From contig NZ_AP018920.1 in assembly GCF_003945385.1 (NCBI RefSeq), positions 806,001 to 870,000 on the forward strand: DNA of 64,000 bases, read 5' to 3'. Positions 8,210 through 16,114 of the stretch are shown piece after piece. The notes under the pieces are model-generated. The model was not told the origin of the DNA. It saw only the letters and a program-made list of their open reading frames with translations, and ran no database searches. The number at the start of each line of letters is the position of its first letter. Within the stretch, counting starts at the first letter, position 1. The position numbers were made by a program, and so were the translations under genes. The DNA is from Pseudonocardia autotrophica (GTDB taxonomy: Bacteria; Actinomycetota; Actinomycetes; Mycobacteriales; Pseudonocardiaceae).

Positions 8210-8286
8210 GTACCGGATGGTACGTCGCTGCCATGTCATCCTCCGCTGGACGTACCGATTGGTACAGTCTGTGTACCAGATGGTAC
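8210..8286. promoter_or_regulatory. Three copies of the palindrome GTACC-N4-GGTAC (TetR operators)
   Basis: The same 14-bp palindrome occurs three times: 8210-8223 (spacer GGAT), 8252-8265 (spacer GATT) and 8273-8286 (spacer AGAT). The arms GTACC and GGTAC are identical in all three. Centre-to-centre distances are 42 and 21 bp, i.e. four and two helical turns, so dimers would sit on one DNA face. The adjacent TetR gene is the obvious source of the binding protein. Confidence 0.7.
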
Positions 8287-8537
8287 GTCGGCAGGCCAGG
8301 CCCGGTGCCCGTCACCCGTTCGTGTTTTCGACAAATGACGCTGAATCGGGTGCGACGGGGGGCTCCGGAAACGGCCCGGCAACGAAGATCGTGCTGCCGC
8401 CGCAATACGGCGTTCCTACCGTTCTGAGCGCCGGATCCACGGATGTATCCAGCAGTTCAGGCCGGGTTCCGGATGTCGGTTCCCGGTCCGCTCGAGCTCC
8501 GGGGACGTCCTCCGGTGCGCGTCACGGAGGCGTTCTG
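8287..8537. other. Leader region upstream of urtA, no gene seen
   Basis: About 250 bp between the last TetR operator and the urtA start. I find no convincing coding frame. AT-richer patches (around 8325-8345 and 8400-8425) are likely places for the urt promoter, but no clear -35/-10 pair could be settled. The ribosome site GGAGG is at 8526-8530. Confidence 0.45.
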
Positions 8538-9797
8538 ATGAGAAGTGCGAAGCGGTTGCGGCGCGCCCTGGCGGGGGTGGCCCTGCTGTCGATGGGGCTG
8601 GGTGTCGCGGCCTGCGGTGCCCGGGTCGATGACGAGACCGGCTCCGGTGCGGCAGCGGCCTCCTGTGTGGACACCAGCGGGGACAGCGTCCGGATCGGGT
8701 TCCTGAACTCGCGCTCGGGCACGATGGCGATCAGCGAGAACACCGTCTACAACAGCCTCGCGATGGCCGCCGAGCAGATCAACGAGGCCGGCGGCGTGCA
8801 GGGCAAGCAGCTGGAGGTCGTCGCCGAGGACGGTGCGTCCGAGCCGACGATCTTCGCTGAGAAGGCCGAGAAGCTGATCCGCGCCGACTGTGTGGCGGCG
8901 GTGTTCGGTGGCTGGACCTCGTCCTCGCGCAAGGCGATGCTGCCGGTCTTCGAGTCGAACGACGCGCTGCTGTTCTACCCGGTGCAGTACGAGGGCCTGG
9001 AGGCCTCGGAGAACATCTTCTACTCGGGCGCGACGACCAATCAGCAGATCGTCCCGGCCCTGGACTACCTCAAGGAGCAGGGCGCGACCAGCCTGTTCCT
9101 GGTCGGCAGCGACTACGTCTTCCCGCAGACCGCCAACAAGATCATCAAGGCCTACGCGGAGGCCAACGGCATCGAGATCAAGGGTGAGGAGTACGCCCCG
9201 CTCGGGCACACCGACTTCTCGACGATCGTCTCCAAGGTCCGCGACGCCGGCGCCGACGCGGTGTTCAACACCCTCAACGGCGACTCGAACGTCGCGTTCT
9301 TCAAGGAGTACAAGAGCCTCGGCCTGACCCCCGAGGCGATGCCGGTGCTGAGCGTGTCCATCGCCGAGGAGGAGGTCGGCGGCATCGGCGTCGACAACAT
9401 CGTCGGCCAGCCGGTGGCGTGGAACTACTACCAGACCATCGACAGCCCGGAGAACACGCAGTTCGTCGCGGACTTCAAGGCCCGCTACGGCGCCGACAAG
9501 GTCACCTCCGACCCGATGGAGGCCGCCTACACCTCGCTGTTCCTGTGGAAGGAGATGGTGGAGAAGGCTGGTTCGTTCGCGGTCGCCGACGTGCAGGCGG
9601 CCGCCGACGGCGTCACCTTCGACGCCCCGGAGGGCACGGTCACGGTGAACGGCGACAACCACCACATCGCCAAGACCGCCCTGATCGGCAAGATCGGGCC
9701 GGACGGCCTGATCCACACCGAGTGGTCCTCCGGTGAGCCGATCGAGCCGGACCCCTACCTGGAGTCCTACCCCTGGGCGAGCGGGCTCGCCGGCTGA
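8538..9797 (+). CDS. urtA: Urea ABC transporter substrate-binding lipoprotein UrtA
   Basis: Periplasmic-type binding protein of 419 residues that captures urea (or short amides) for import. Marks of UrtA: after the signal, [43 protein letters not shown]; and [10 protein letters not shown]. The N-terminus is a lipoprotein signal (lipobox VAAC, Cys near residue 28). The ATG at 8538 has GGAGG 7 bases upstream. It is the first gene of a complete urtABCDE set in standard order. An intergenic hairpin behind it (9821-9863) may keep its level above that of the membrane parts. Nitrogen-starvation control is likely from family knowledge, not visible here. Confidence 0.95.
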   Translation: MRSAKRLRRALAGVALLSMGLGVAACGARVDDETGSGAAAASCVDTSGDSVRIGFLNSRSGTMAISENTVYNSLAMAAEQINEAGGVQGKQLEVVAEDGASEPTIFAEKAEKLIRADCVAAVFGGWTSSSRKAMLPVFESNDALLFYPVQYEGLEASENIFYSGATTNQQIVPALDYLKEQGATSLFLVGSDYVFPQTANKIIKAYAEANGIEIKGEEYAPLGHTDFSTIVSKVRDAGADAVFNTLNGDSNVAFFKEYKSLGLTPEAMPVLSVSIAEEEVGGIGVDNIVGQPVAWNYYQTIDSPENTQFVADFKARYGADKVTSDPMEAAYTSLFLWKEMVEKAGSFAVADVQAAADGVTFDAPEGTVTVNGDNHHIAKTALIGKIGPDGLIHTEWSSGEPIEPDPYLESYPWASGLAG

Positions 9798-9820
9798 TCC
9801 GCACCGCCCGACCATCCCGG

Positions 9821-9863
9821 CCGGGCCACCCGGCGTGCCGCGACGGCGCGCCGGGCGGCCCGG
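9821..9863 (+). promoter_or_regulatory. Long stem-loop in the urtA-urtB gap
   Basis: A 15-base left arm (9821-9835) and a 15-base right arm (9849-9863) pair with a single mismatch around a 13-base loop, filling the 81-bp gap between urtA and urtB. Such hairpins after a binding-protein gene commonly stabilise its mRNA or attenuate read-through, giving more binding protein than permease. The effect here is inferred. Confidence 0.5.
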
Positions 9864-9878
9864 TCACCCGGAGGACGC

Positions 9879-10763
9879 ATGGAAACCCTGGTCACACAGG
9901 TCTTCAACGGCCTGTCCGTCGGCTCGATCCTGCTGCTCGCCGCACTGGGCCTGTCCCTGACGTTCGGTCAGATGGGCGTCATCAACATGGCGCACGGCGA
10001 GTTCATCATGGCCGGTGCCTACACCGCCTTCGTCGTGCAGCAGACGCTCGGCGCGGCCGGCCTCTCGCTGGTGCTCTCGTTGCCGCTGGCGTTCGGCATC
10101 GGCGGGCTGCTCGGGGTCGTGCTGGAGCTGACGCTGCTGCGCCGGATGTACCACCGGCCCCTGGACACCCTGCTGGTGACGTGGGGGGTGGCGCTGGTCC
10201 TGCAGCAGCTGGCCCGCGACATCTTCGGCACCGCCGGGGTGGACGTCGCGGCGCCGGCCTGGCTGGCCGGTCCGGTGCAGATCCTCGGCTTCTCCTTCCC
10301 GCGATCGCGGCTGTTCATCCTGGTGCTCGCCGTCCTGGCCGTGACCGCGGTCGTCATGGCGCTGCGTTACACCTCGCTGGGCCGCCGGATCCGGGCGACG
10401 GTGCAGAACCGGCAGCTCGCCGAGTCCTCGGGCATCTCCACCCGCCGCACCGACATGCTGACCTTCTTCATCGGCTCCGGCCTGGCCGGTGTCGCCGGGG
10501 TCGCGCTGACCCTGATGGGATCGATCTCGCCGAACCTGGGCAGCAGCTACATCGTCGACGCCTTCCTGGTCGTCATCGTCGGTGGGCTCGGGCAGCTCAA
10601 GGGCGCGATCATCGCCGCCTTCTCGCTGGGGGTGGCGCAGTCCTGGATCGAGTACACGACGACGGCGTCGATCGCGAAGGTGCTGGTGCTCGCGCTCGTC
10701 GTCGCGTTCCTGCAGTTCCGCCCCCAGGGGATCTTCACGCTGCGGACGAGGAGTCTGGTGTGA
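9879..10763 (+). CDS. urtB: Urea ABC transporter permease UrtB
   Basis: Inner-membrane permease of 294 residues, LivH type with about eight membrane segments. Typical stretches are SLTFGQMGVINMAHGEFIM near residue 27, and VVIVGGLGQLKGAIIAA near the C-terminus. It pairs with UrtC to form the channel. The ATG at 9879 follows gagga. It is somewhat shorter than cyanobacterial UrtB, which often carries an N-terminal extension. Its stop overlaps the urtC start by 4 bp. Confidence 0.94.
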   Translation: METLVTQVFNGLSVGSILLLAALGLSLTFGQMGVINMAHGEFIMAGAYTAFVVQQTLGAAGLSLVLSLPLAFGIGGLLGVVLELTLLRRMYHRPLDTLLVTWGVALVLQQLARDIFGTAGVDVAAPAWLAGPVQILGFSFPRSRLFILVLAVLAVTAVVMALRYTSLGRRIRATVQNRQLAESSGISTRRTDMLTFFIGSGLAGVAGVALTLMGSISPNLGSSYIVDAFLVVIVGGLGQLKGAIIAAFSLGVAQSWIEYTTTASIAKVLVLALVVAFLQFRPQGIFTLRTRSLV

Positions 10764-11863
10764 GCACACTGCTGCGAAGCCGCTACGCGGTCGGGCTCGG
10801 GTTCCTGGCCGCGGCGGTCGTCCTGTTCGCCGTCGCCCCGCTGGTGCTCACCGACTTCCGGCTGAACCTGCTCGGCAAGTACCTCTGCTACGCCATGGTC
10901 GCCGTCGGCATCGGTCTGGCCTGGGGGCGCGGCGGGATGCTGACCCTGGGCCAGGGGGTGTTCTTCGGCATCGGGGCCTACCTGATGGCGATGCACCTCA
11001 AGCTGGCCGACGCCGGGCCCGGCGAGTCCCCGGACTTCATGACGCTGATCTCCTCGGACGGCGTGCCCTGGTGGTGGGAGCCGTTCCGCTCCGGAACCGT
11101 CACCGTCGTCGCGATCCTGGTGCTGCCCGCGCTGCTGGCGACCCTGCTCGGCCTGGCGACCTTCCGGCGCCGGGTGCGCGGTGCCTACTTCGCGATCCTG
11201 TCCCAGGCGCTGGCCGCCGCGTTCGCGATCCTGCTGATCGGCAACCCGGCCACCACCGGCGGCTCGACCGGGCTGAACAACTTCCGCGGGTTCTTCGGGT
11301 TCTCGCTGCGCGACCCGGCGAACCGGCTGATGCTCTACTTCATCGCCGCCGGTGCGCTGCTCGCGATGCTGGTCGTCGCCCGCCAGCTGATGGTCAGCCG
11401 GTACGGCGAGCTGCTGGTCGCCTGCCGGGACTCCGAGGAGCGGGTCCGCTTCCTGGGCTACGACCCGGCGACGGTGAAGACGGTCGCGTTCGCCGTCGCC
11501 GCGCTGATGGCCGGCATCGGCGGGGCGCTGTTCGTGCCGATCGTCGGGATCATCTCGCCGAACGACGTCGGCGTCGTCCCGTCGATCGGGCTGCTCATCG
11601 GTGTCGCGATCGGCGGCCGCACCACCCTCGCCGGGCCCGCCCTCGGCGCGATCGCGGTCGCCTGGGCCGCGTCCACGCTGTCCGAGCAGTTCCCGTCCGG
11701 CTGGACCTACGTCCAGGGCCTGATGTTCATGCTCGTCGTCGCGTTCCTTCCGGGCGGGATCGCATCGCTGGTGACGCTGCGGCGACGGCGGCGCGCCGAT
11801 CGGCCACCGGGCGGAGCCGCGGACCGACCCGTACCCGAACCGGCCGGAGGAGCCCAGCGATGA
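10760..11863 (+). CDS. urtC: Urea ABC transporter permease UrtC
   Basis: Second membrane subunit (367 residues, LivM type, about nine to ten membrane segments). Diagnostic parts are KYLCYAMVAVGIGLAWGRGGMLTLGQG near residue 35, and ACRDSEERVRFLGYDP in the conserved cytoplasmic loop that docks on the ATPases. GTG 10760 overlaps the urtB stop, and its own stop overlaps urtD (ATGA). A charged Arg/Pro-rich tail (RRRRRADRPP) closes the protein. Confidence 0.94.
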   Translation: MSTLLRSRYAVGLGFLAAAVVLFAVAPLVLTDFRLNLLGKYLCYAMVAVGIGLAWGRGGMLTLGQGVFFGIGAYLMAMHLKLADAGPGESPDFMTLISSDGVPWWWEPFRSGTVTVVAILVLPALLATLLGLATFRRRVRGAYFAILSQALAAAFAILLIGNPATTGGSTGLNNFRGFFGFSLRDPANRLMLYFIAAGALLAMLVVARQLMVSRYGELLVACRDSEERVRFLGYDPATVKTVAFAVAALMAGIGGALFVPIVGIISPNDVGVVPSIGLLIGVAIGGRTTLAGPALGAIAVAWAASTLSEQFPSGWTYVQGLMFMLVVAFLPGGIASLVTLRRRRRADRPPGGAADRPVPEPAGGAQR

Positions 11864-12639
11864 CCGACGACCTGGAACTGACCGATCTCACCGTGAGCTT
11901 CGACGGCTTCGTCGCGGTCGACCACGTCGACCTCACCGTCCGGGCCGGCGACCTCCGGTTCCTGATCGGGCCGAACGGGGCCGGCAAGACCACCCTGATC
12001 GACGCCGTGTCCGGGTTGGTGCCCGCCACCGGCACCGCCCGGTTCGCCGGATCCGACCTGCTCGGCCGCAAGGTGCACGCCGTGGCCCGGCTCGGCGTCG
12101 GCCGCACCTTCCAGACGGCGACCGTGTTCGAGCAGCTCACCGTGCTGCAGAACCTGGACATCGCGGCCGGGGCCGGCCGCTCGCCGTGGACACTGCTGCG
12201 CCGCCGCCGCAGCACCCCGCAGGTCGTGCTGGACGCGCTGGAGACGGTCGGGCTCACCGCGCTGGCCGATGCCGCCGCGGGGACCCTCGCGCACGGCCAG
12301 AAGCAGTGGCTGGAGATCGGGATGCTGCTGGTGCAGGACGCCCGGCTGCTGATGCTCGACGAGCCGGTCGCCGGGATGAGCGCCGAGGAGAAGGAGGAGA
12401 CCGGCCGGCTGCTGCAGCGGATCAGCGGCGACCGCACGGTGGTGGTCGTCGAGCACGACATGGACTTCATGCGGTCCTTCGCACGGTCGGTGACGGTGCT
12501 GCACGCCGGCCGGGTGCTCTCCGAGGGCACGGTCGCGCAGGTGCAGGCCGATCCGAAGGTGCAGGAGGTCTATCTCGGGCCGGGGCACCACACCGCCGAG
12601 GAGGCCGCGATCGTGCTGGGTGCGGAGGTGGCCGGGTGA
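11860..12639 (+). CDS. urtD: Urea ABC transporter ATP-binding protein UrtD
   Basis: Cytoplasmic ATPase of 259 residues (LivG type). Walker A is GPNGAGKTT near residue 40; the Q-loop follows in RTFQTATVF; the signature is degenerate (LAHGQKQWLEIG), as is usual for UrtD; Walker B is LLMLDEPVAGMS; the switch His is in VVVEHDMDFM. EPVAGMS/T is characteristic of UrtD. Starts and ends with 4-bp overlaps to its neighbours. Confidence 0.95.
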   Translation: MTDDLELTDLTVSFDGFVAVDHVDLTVRAGDLRFLIGPNGAGKTTLIDAVSGLVPATGTARFAGSDLLGRKVHAVARLGVGRTFQTATVFEQLTVLQNLDIAAGAGRSPWTLLRRRRSTPQVVLDALETVGLTALADAAAGTLAHGQKQWLEIGMLLVQDARLLMLDEPVAGMSAEEKEETGRLLQRISGDRTVVVVEHDMDFMRSFARSVTVLHAGRVLSEGTVAQVQADPKVQEVYLGPGHHTAEEAAIVLGAEVAG

Positions 12640-13340
12640 GCGGGCCGATGCTGCTGGTGGACGCCGTCGATGTCGCCTACGGCCGGACGACGGTCGTGCA
12701 CGGCGTGACCGTCGAGGTCCCCGCCGACGGGGTCACCTCCGTGCTCGGGCACAACGGCGCGGGCAAGACCACCCTGCTGCGGGCCGCCGCCGGCCTGCTC
12801 CCGGTCACCGCCGGGCGGGTGCTGCTCGACGGCGAAGACGTCACCGGTCTGCCACCGAACCGGCGGGTGGCCCGCGGTCTGGCCTACGTGCCACAGGGCC
12901 AGCAGTCCTTCGGGCAGCTGAGCACCTGGGAGAACCTGCAGGTCGTCGCGGACGGCAGGCGCCGCGGCCGGGCGCTGATCGACGAGTCGCTGGACCTGTT
13001 CCCGGCGCTGCGCGAGCTGCTCGGCCGGGCGGCCGGGTTGCTGTCGGGCGGCCAGCGCCAACAGCTCGCGATCGCCCGCGCGCTGATCACCGAGCCGCGG
13101 CTGCTGATCCTCGACGAGCCCACCGAGGGCATCCAGCCCTCGGTGGTGACCGAGATCGAACGCACCATCGTCGACCTCACCCGGCGTGGCGGGCTGTCGG
13201 TGCTGCTGGTCGAGCAGCACGTCGGGTTCGCGCTGGACGTCGCGGGCGGCTACTACGTGCTCGCGTCCGGCCGGGTACGCGCCTCCGGGGCCGGCGGCGG
13301 CGCCGCGGCCGTCGACGTGCGGTCGGCGATGGCGATCTGA
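12636..13340 (+). CDS. urtE: Urea ABC transporter ATP-binding protein UrtE
   Basis: Second ATPase (234 residues, LivF type). Walker A GHNGAGKTT, signature LLSGGQRQQLAIARAL, Walker B LLILDEPTEGIQPS, switch VLLVEQHV. The loop after Walker A reads YVPQGQQSFGQLSTWENL where most UrtE have PQGREIFPxLTVxEN, a mild divergence. GTG 12636 overlaps the urtD stop. The 3' end runs into a 14-bp tandem repeat whose first unit contains the stop codon (13338-13340). Confidence 0.94.
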   Translation: MSGPMLLVDAVDVAYGRTTVVHGVTVEVPADGVTSVLGHNGAGKTTLLRAAAGLLPVTAGRVLLDGEDVTGLPPNRRVARGLAYVPQGQQSFGQLSTWENLQVVADGRRRGRALIDESLDLFPALRELLGRAAGLLSGGQRQQLAIARALITEPRLLILDEPTEGIQPSVVTEIERTIVDLTRRGGLSVLLVEQHVGFALDVAGGYYVLASGRVRASGAGGGAAAVDVRSAMAI

Positions 13341-13400
13341 CAGTGGCGATCTGAGGGTGGCGATCTGAGGGTGGCGATCTGAGGGTGGGGACCTGACGGT
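13331..13400. repeat. Five tandem copies of a 14-bp unit at the urtE 3' end
   Basis: The unit GGCGATCTGAGGGT is repeated head to tail: 13331-13344 and 13387-13400 are variants, while the three central copies (13345-13386) are identical. Every copy contains TGA in the urtE frame or a shifted one. It probably arose by slipped duplication of the gene end. The identical central copies suggest recent expansion. Confidence 0.8.
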
Positions 13401-13442
13401 GCGGGCCCGGCGCGCGACCACGGGCGGCTCGACGAGCGGGGC

Positions 13443-14174
13443 GTGGTCGTGCCGCCGGCCGCGGTGATCCCGGAGGGGGAGCCGCCCCCGCCGCTGCGCG
13501 AGCAGGTCTACGTGGCGCTGCGCGACGCCGTCCTGAACGGGGAGTTCCGGGCGGGCGAGCGGCTCACCGAGCCCAAGCTGGCGAAGCGGTACGGGATGTC
13601 CCGGACCCCGGTCCGGGACGCGGTCACCCGGCTGCTCGCCGACGGCCTGCTGCACCGCGAGGACTACGGCTACTCGGTGGTCGTGCCGAGCGTGGCCCGG
13701 GTCCGTGACCTCTACGAGGTCCGGATCGCGGTCGAGCTGCGCGGCATCGCCCGGTGCATCGAGAACCCGGGGGTCCGGCACGACCCGGCCGTGCTGGGGA
13801 CCGAGCTGGAGTACTGGCACGGGTTGCGGGCCGCCCCACCCGGCCCCGCCCCGGAGTTCGTGCTCGCCGACGAGCGCTATCACGCGGCGCTGCTGTCGGC
13901 GTCCGGGAACGCCGAGCTGGTCGCCGTGCTGGCCGACGTGAACAGCCGGATACGCCGGGTCCGCATGCACGACTTCGTCGTCCCCGGCCGGATCGAGACC
14001 TCGATCGACGAGCACATCGAGATCGCCGAACGCATCCTCGACGGCCGGCTGGAGACCGCGCACCGGCTGCTGCACGAGCACATCGGTGCCTCGCTGGAGG
14101 ACGTCGTCGAGCGGGTCACCCGCGCGCTCGTCGCGATGAACGCTCGCGAGACGGGCCCGCCCGCGCGCCGCTGA
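13443..14174 (+). CDS. GntR/FadR (FCD) family regulator
   Basis: A 243-residue regulator: winged HTH in the first third (LREQVYVALRDAVLNGEF, then LTEPKLAKRYGMSRTPVRDAVTRLLADGLL) and an all-helical FCD ligand domain with the metal/ligand residues in VRIAVELRG, ADERYHAALL and SIDEHIEIAERI. Position straight after urtE in the same direction suggests control of urea uptake, but no operator was recognised. Start is uncertain: GTG 13443, 13449 and ATG-less context; the HTH begins well inside either. Confidence 0.85.
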   Translation: MVVPPAAVIPEGEPPPPLREQVYVALRDAVLNGEFRAGERLTEPKLAKRYGMSRTPVRDAVTRLLADGLLHREDYGYSVVVPSVARVRDLYEVRIAVELRGIARCIENPGVRHDPAVLGTELEYWHGLRAAPPGPAPEFVLADERYHAALLSASGNAELVAVLADVNSRIRRVRMHDFVVPGRIETSIDEHIEIAERILDGRLETAHRLLHEHIGASLEDVVERVTRALVAMNARETGPPARR

Positions 14175-14214
14175 TCCGTGCGCCCCAGATCCGTGCGCCC
14201 CGGGTCCGGGGGCG

Positions 14215-14631
14215 TCAGGAGACCTCGACGTCGCGGGCCGTCCGGCCGGCCGGGGTGAGGAGGTCGCGGTGCCGGTACACCACGACGAGAGCGGCCAGGG
14301 CTACGCCGTCGACCACCGCCACCGTCGTCAGCTCCGGGGAGCGGTACAGCAGGTGCAGCGCCACGAAACTGACCATGCTGGTACCGGCGGCGACGAGGGC
14401 CGGAGCGCACCAGCCGGGCCGGCGTACAGCAGCGACCAGACCGGCCCCGACGAGTGCGAGCAGGACACTGCGGTGGCGCAGCATGGTCAGCAGTGTCGGA
14501 TCGTCGGAGACGGCCGCACCGTAGAGCGCACGCAGACCCGACGTGCTCAGGCCGACCAGGCCGGGGGCGAGATGCACCACCCCGATGGTGAGCATCAGTG
14601 CGCTGACCAGGTGTCTTCTGGTGATCGTCAC
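14215..14631 (-). CDS. Small integral membrane protein
   Basis: A 138-residue protein with four hydrophobic segments (about residues 8-28, 48-65, 72-92, 100-118) separated by short charged loops; no catalytic motif. I do not recognise a function. GTG 14631 has AAGGA 9 bases upstream. It is divergent from the AraC gene with only 17 bp between the two starts, so one start may be wrong; an ATG at 14595 is an internal alternative here. Confidence 0.65.
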   Translation of the reverse strand: MTITRRHLVSALMLTIGVVHLAPGLVGLSTSGLRALYGAAVSDDPTLLTMLRHRSVLLALVGAGLVAAVRRPGWCAPALVAAGTSMVSFVALHLLYRSPELTTVAVVDGVALAALVVVYRHRDLLTPAGRTARDVEVS

Positions 14632-14648
14632 GAACTATCGTCCTTTCG

Positions 14649-15605
14649 GTGTGGACCGGGATCGAGGGGATCGACGAGGCCGGACACGGCGTCGCCGGAC
14701 CGGCGCGGGTGTGGGTCGGGTCGGGCTGGGCGGCCTACGTCGGCCCGTCGCTGCGGCTGGCCCCGCACCGGGGCGCGGTGACCTGCCTCGCACTGGGGAT
14801 CGACGACGATCTGACCGTGGAGGTTGCGGAGCGGGCTCCGGTGACGGCCGGATCGGCACTGATCCCCGCCGGGTTGCGGCACCGGATCTCGACCGGCCCG
14901 GGGCGCGTAGCGTTCGTCTACCTGGAGCCGCGCGGTGCGGGTCACGTCGAGTGCGCGAGCCGGATGAGCCTCGGCGGCACCGCGGATCATCCGATCGCCG
15001 CAGGCCACGACCGTGAGGCCGCCCTGATCGAGTCCGCGCGGCGCGGGGACATCGAGACGATGCGGGCCCTCGCGATCGGGCCGGGCGGTGGCGGCGTCCC
15101 GGATCCCCGGATCGTCCGGGTGCTCGACCTGCTGCACCGCCCGGGTGGAGCCGACACACCGACCGCGGAGCTCGCTGCGAGGTCTCGGCTGTCGGTCGCG
15201 CACCTGTTGCGGGTCTTCGGACGAGAGGTCGGGGTCGGGTTGCAGGCATACCGCCGCTGGGCCCGGATGCGGACCGTCGCTGCGGTCCTCGCGGCCGGGG
15301 GCGATCTGACCCGGGCCGCGGCGGACGCGGGCTTCGCGACGCCGTCGCACCTGAGCTCGGCGTTCCGCACGATGTTCGGTCTGGCGCCCAGCCGCCTGCT
15401 CGGTGCCGGTTCCGGGGTCGGCATCGTGGTCCACGACGCCTCCGGCGCGCCGGCTCCGCCGTTCATCGGCCGGTCGCCCGGCCGATCGTCAGGTGGCGGA
15501 GGCACGGGTCAGGACCACCGTGGCCAGCAAGCCCGCGGCCACGATCTCGACCAGGGCGTAGAACCAGATCGGGTAGAACGCCGTCGGGCGGTCGAGTACC
15601 CGTGA
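14649..15605 (+). CDS. AraC family transcriptional regulator
   Basis: An N-terminal cupin-like sensor (LRLAPHRGAVTCLALGIDDD, then PAGLRHRISTG) and a C-terminal AraC DNA-binding domain (LAARSRLSVAHLLRVFGREVG and AAADAGFATPSHLSSAFRTMFGLAPS, about residues 180-255). The domain is complete at PSRLL near 257; the frame continues for 60 Gly/Arg/Gln-rich residues before a stop at 15605, overlapping the convergent gene at 15489 by 117 bp. That tail is not typical and may result from loss of an original stop. It probably regulates the divergent membrane gene. Confidence 0.8.
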   Translation: MWTGIEGIDEAGHGVAGPARVWVGSGWAAYVGPSLRLAPHRGAVTCLALGIDDDLTVEVAERAPVTAGSALIPAGLRHRISTGPGRVAFVYLEPRGAGHVECASRMSLGGTADHPIAAGHDREAALIESARRGDIETMRALAIGPGGGGVPDPRIVRVLDLLHRPGGADTPTAELAARSRLSVAHLLRVFGREVGVGLQAYRRWARMRTVAAVLAAGGDLTRAAADAGFATPSHLSSAFRTMFGLAPSRLLGAGSGVGIVVHDASGAPAPPFIGRSPGRSSGGGGTGQDHRGQQARGHDLDQGVEPDRVERRRAVEYP

Positions 15606-15869
15606 CACGACGCGGCCGAGGGCCATCCCGGCGAGCGCGCAGCCGACGGCCGTGAGGATCCCGTCGTGCAGTCCCGGAGAGATCAGGGCGAGACCGAGCG
15701 CAGCCGCGGTGGCCACGCCGAAACCGCCGTAGACGGCGCGGATCTCCGACCTGCTCTCCGGGTGCTCGACCACGATCCGGAAGGGCCGGGCCAGTGCGGC
15801 CGGCGCGGCGAGCGCGAAGACCCCCATCCCGGCGAAGAAGACCCCGACCAGCACCACGATGACGTTCAC
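15489..15869 (-). CDS. DUF4345-like membrane protein
   Basis: A 126-residue protein with four membrane helices and the conserved VEHPESRSEIRAVYGGFGVATA region between the first and second, which fits the DUF4345 family; function unknown. GTG 15869 (MNVIVVLVGVFFAG) is preferred; an upstream GTG at 15965 would add a basic, non-hydrophobic lead. Its 3' 117 bp overlap the tail of the convergent AraC gene. Confidence 0.68.
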   Translation of the reverse strand: MNVIVVLVGVFFAGMGVFALAAPAALARPFRIVVEHPESRSEIRAVYGGFGVATAAALGLALISPGLHDGILTAVGCALAGMALGRVVSRVLDRPTAFYPIWFYALVEIVAAGLLATVVLTRASAT

Positions 15870-16017
15870 GCCCCACCGACCTCTCCGCCTCGAACGAGCC
15901 GAGGGGAGAGTGCCGTGCCGGGGGCGGGTGGCGCTGTCACGAATCTGCGCGCGAGTCACGACCACCCGACCGTGCTGGTCGTCCGATCGTCCACCGCCGC
16001 GCCCGGTGACCCGCTAC

Positions 16018-16087
16018 CCGATCGCACAGCCCCGATCGCACAGCCCCGATCGCACAGCCCCGATCGCGCAGCCCCGATCGCGCAGCC
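16018..16087. repeat. Five tandem copies of a 14-bp unit in an intergenic region
   Basis: The unit CCGATCGCACAGCC is repeated at 16018, 16032 and 16046; the next two copies (16060 and 16074) read CCGATCGCGCAGCC. Each unit contains the palindrome CGATCG, so five CGATCG sites lie exactly 14 bp apart. The array sits 28 bp before the stop of the DUF808 gene, in the gap to the DUF4345 gene. Same unit length and copy number as the array at 13331, but a different sequence. Confidence 0.85.
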
Positions 16088-16114
16088 CCGGCCGGCCGGG
16101 GCGGAGACAGCTTC

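Noticed and set aside
8538..13340. Branched-chain amino acid importer (liv) instead of urt
   Set aside because: UrtA- and UrtD-specific motifs ([17 protein letters not shown]) favour urea; liv binding proteins lack them.
13331..13400. Possible short coding extension of urtE through the repeats
   Set aside because: The first unit already contains the urtE stop codon in frame.
16018..16087. Possible CRISPR array
   Set aside because: Units are only 14 bp and directly abutting, with no spacers and no cas genes nearby.
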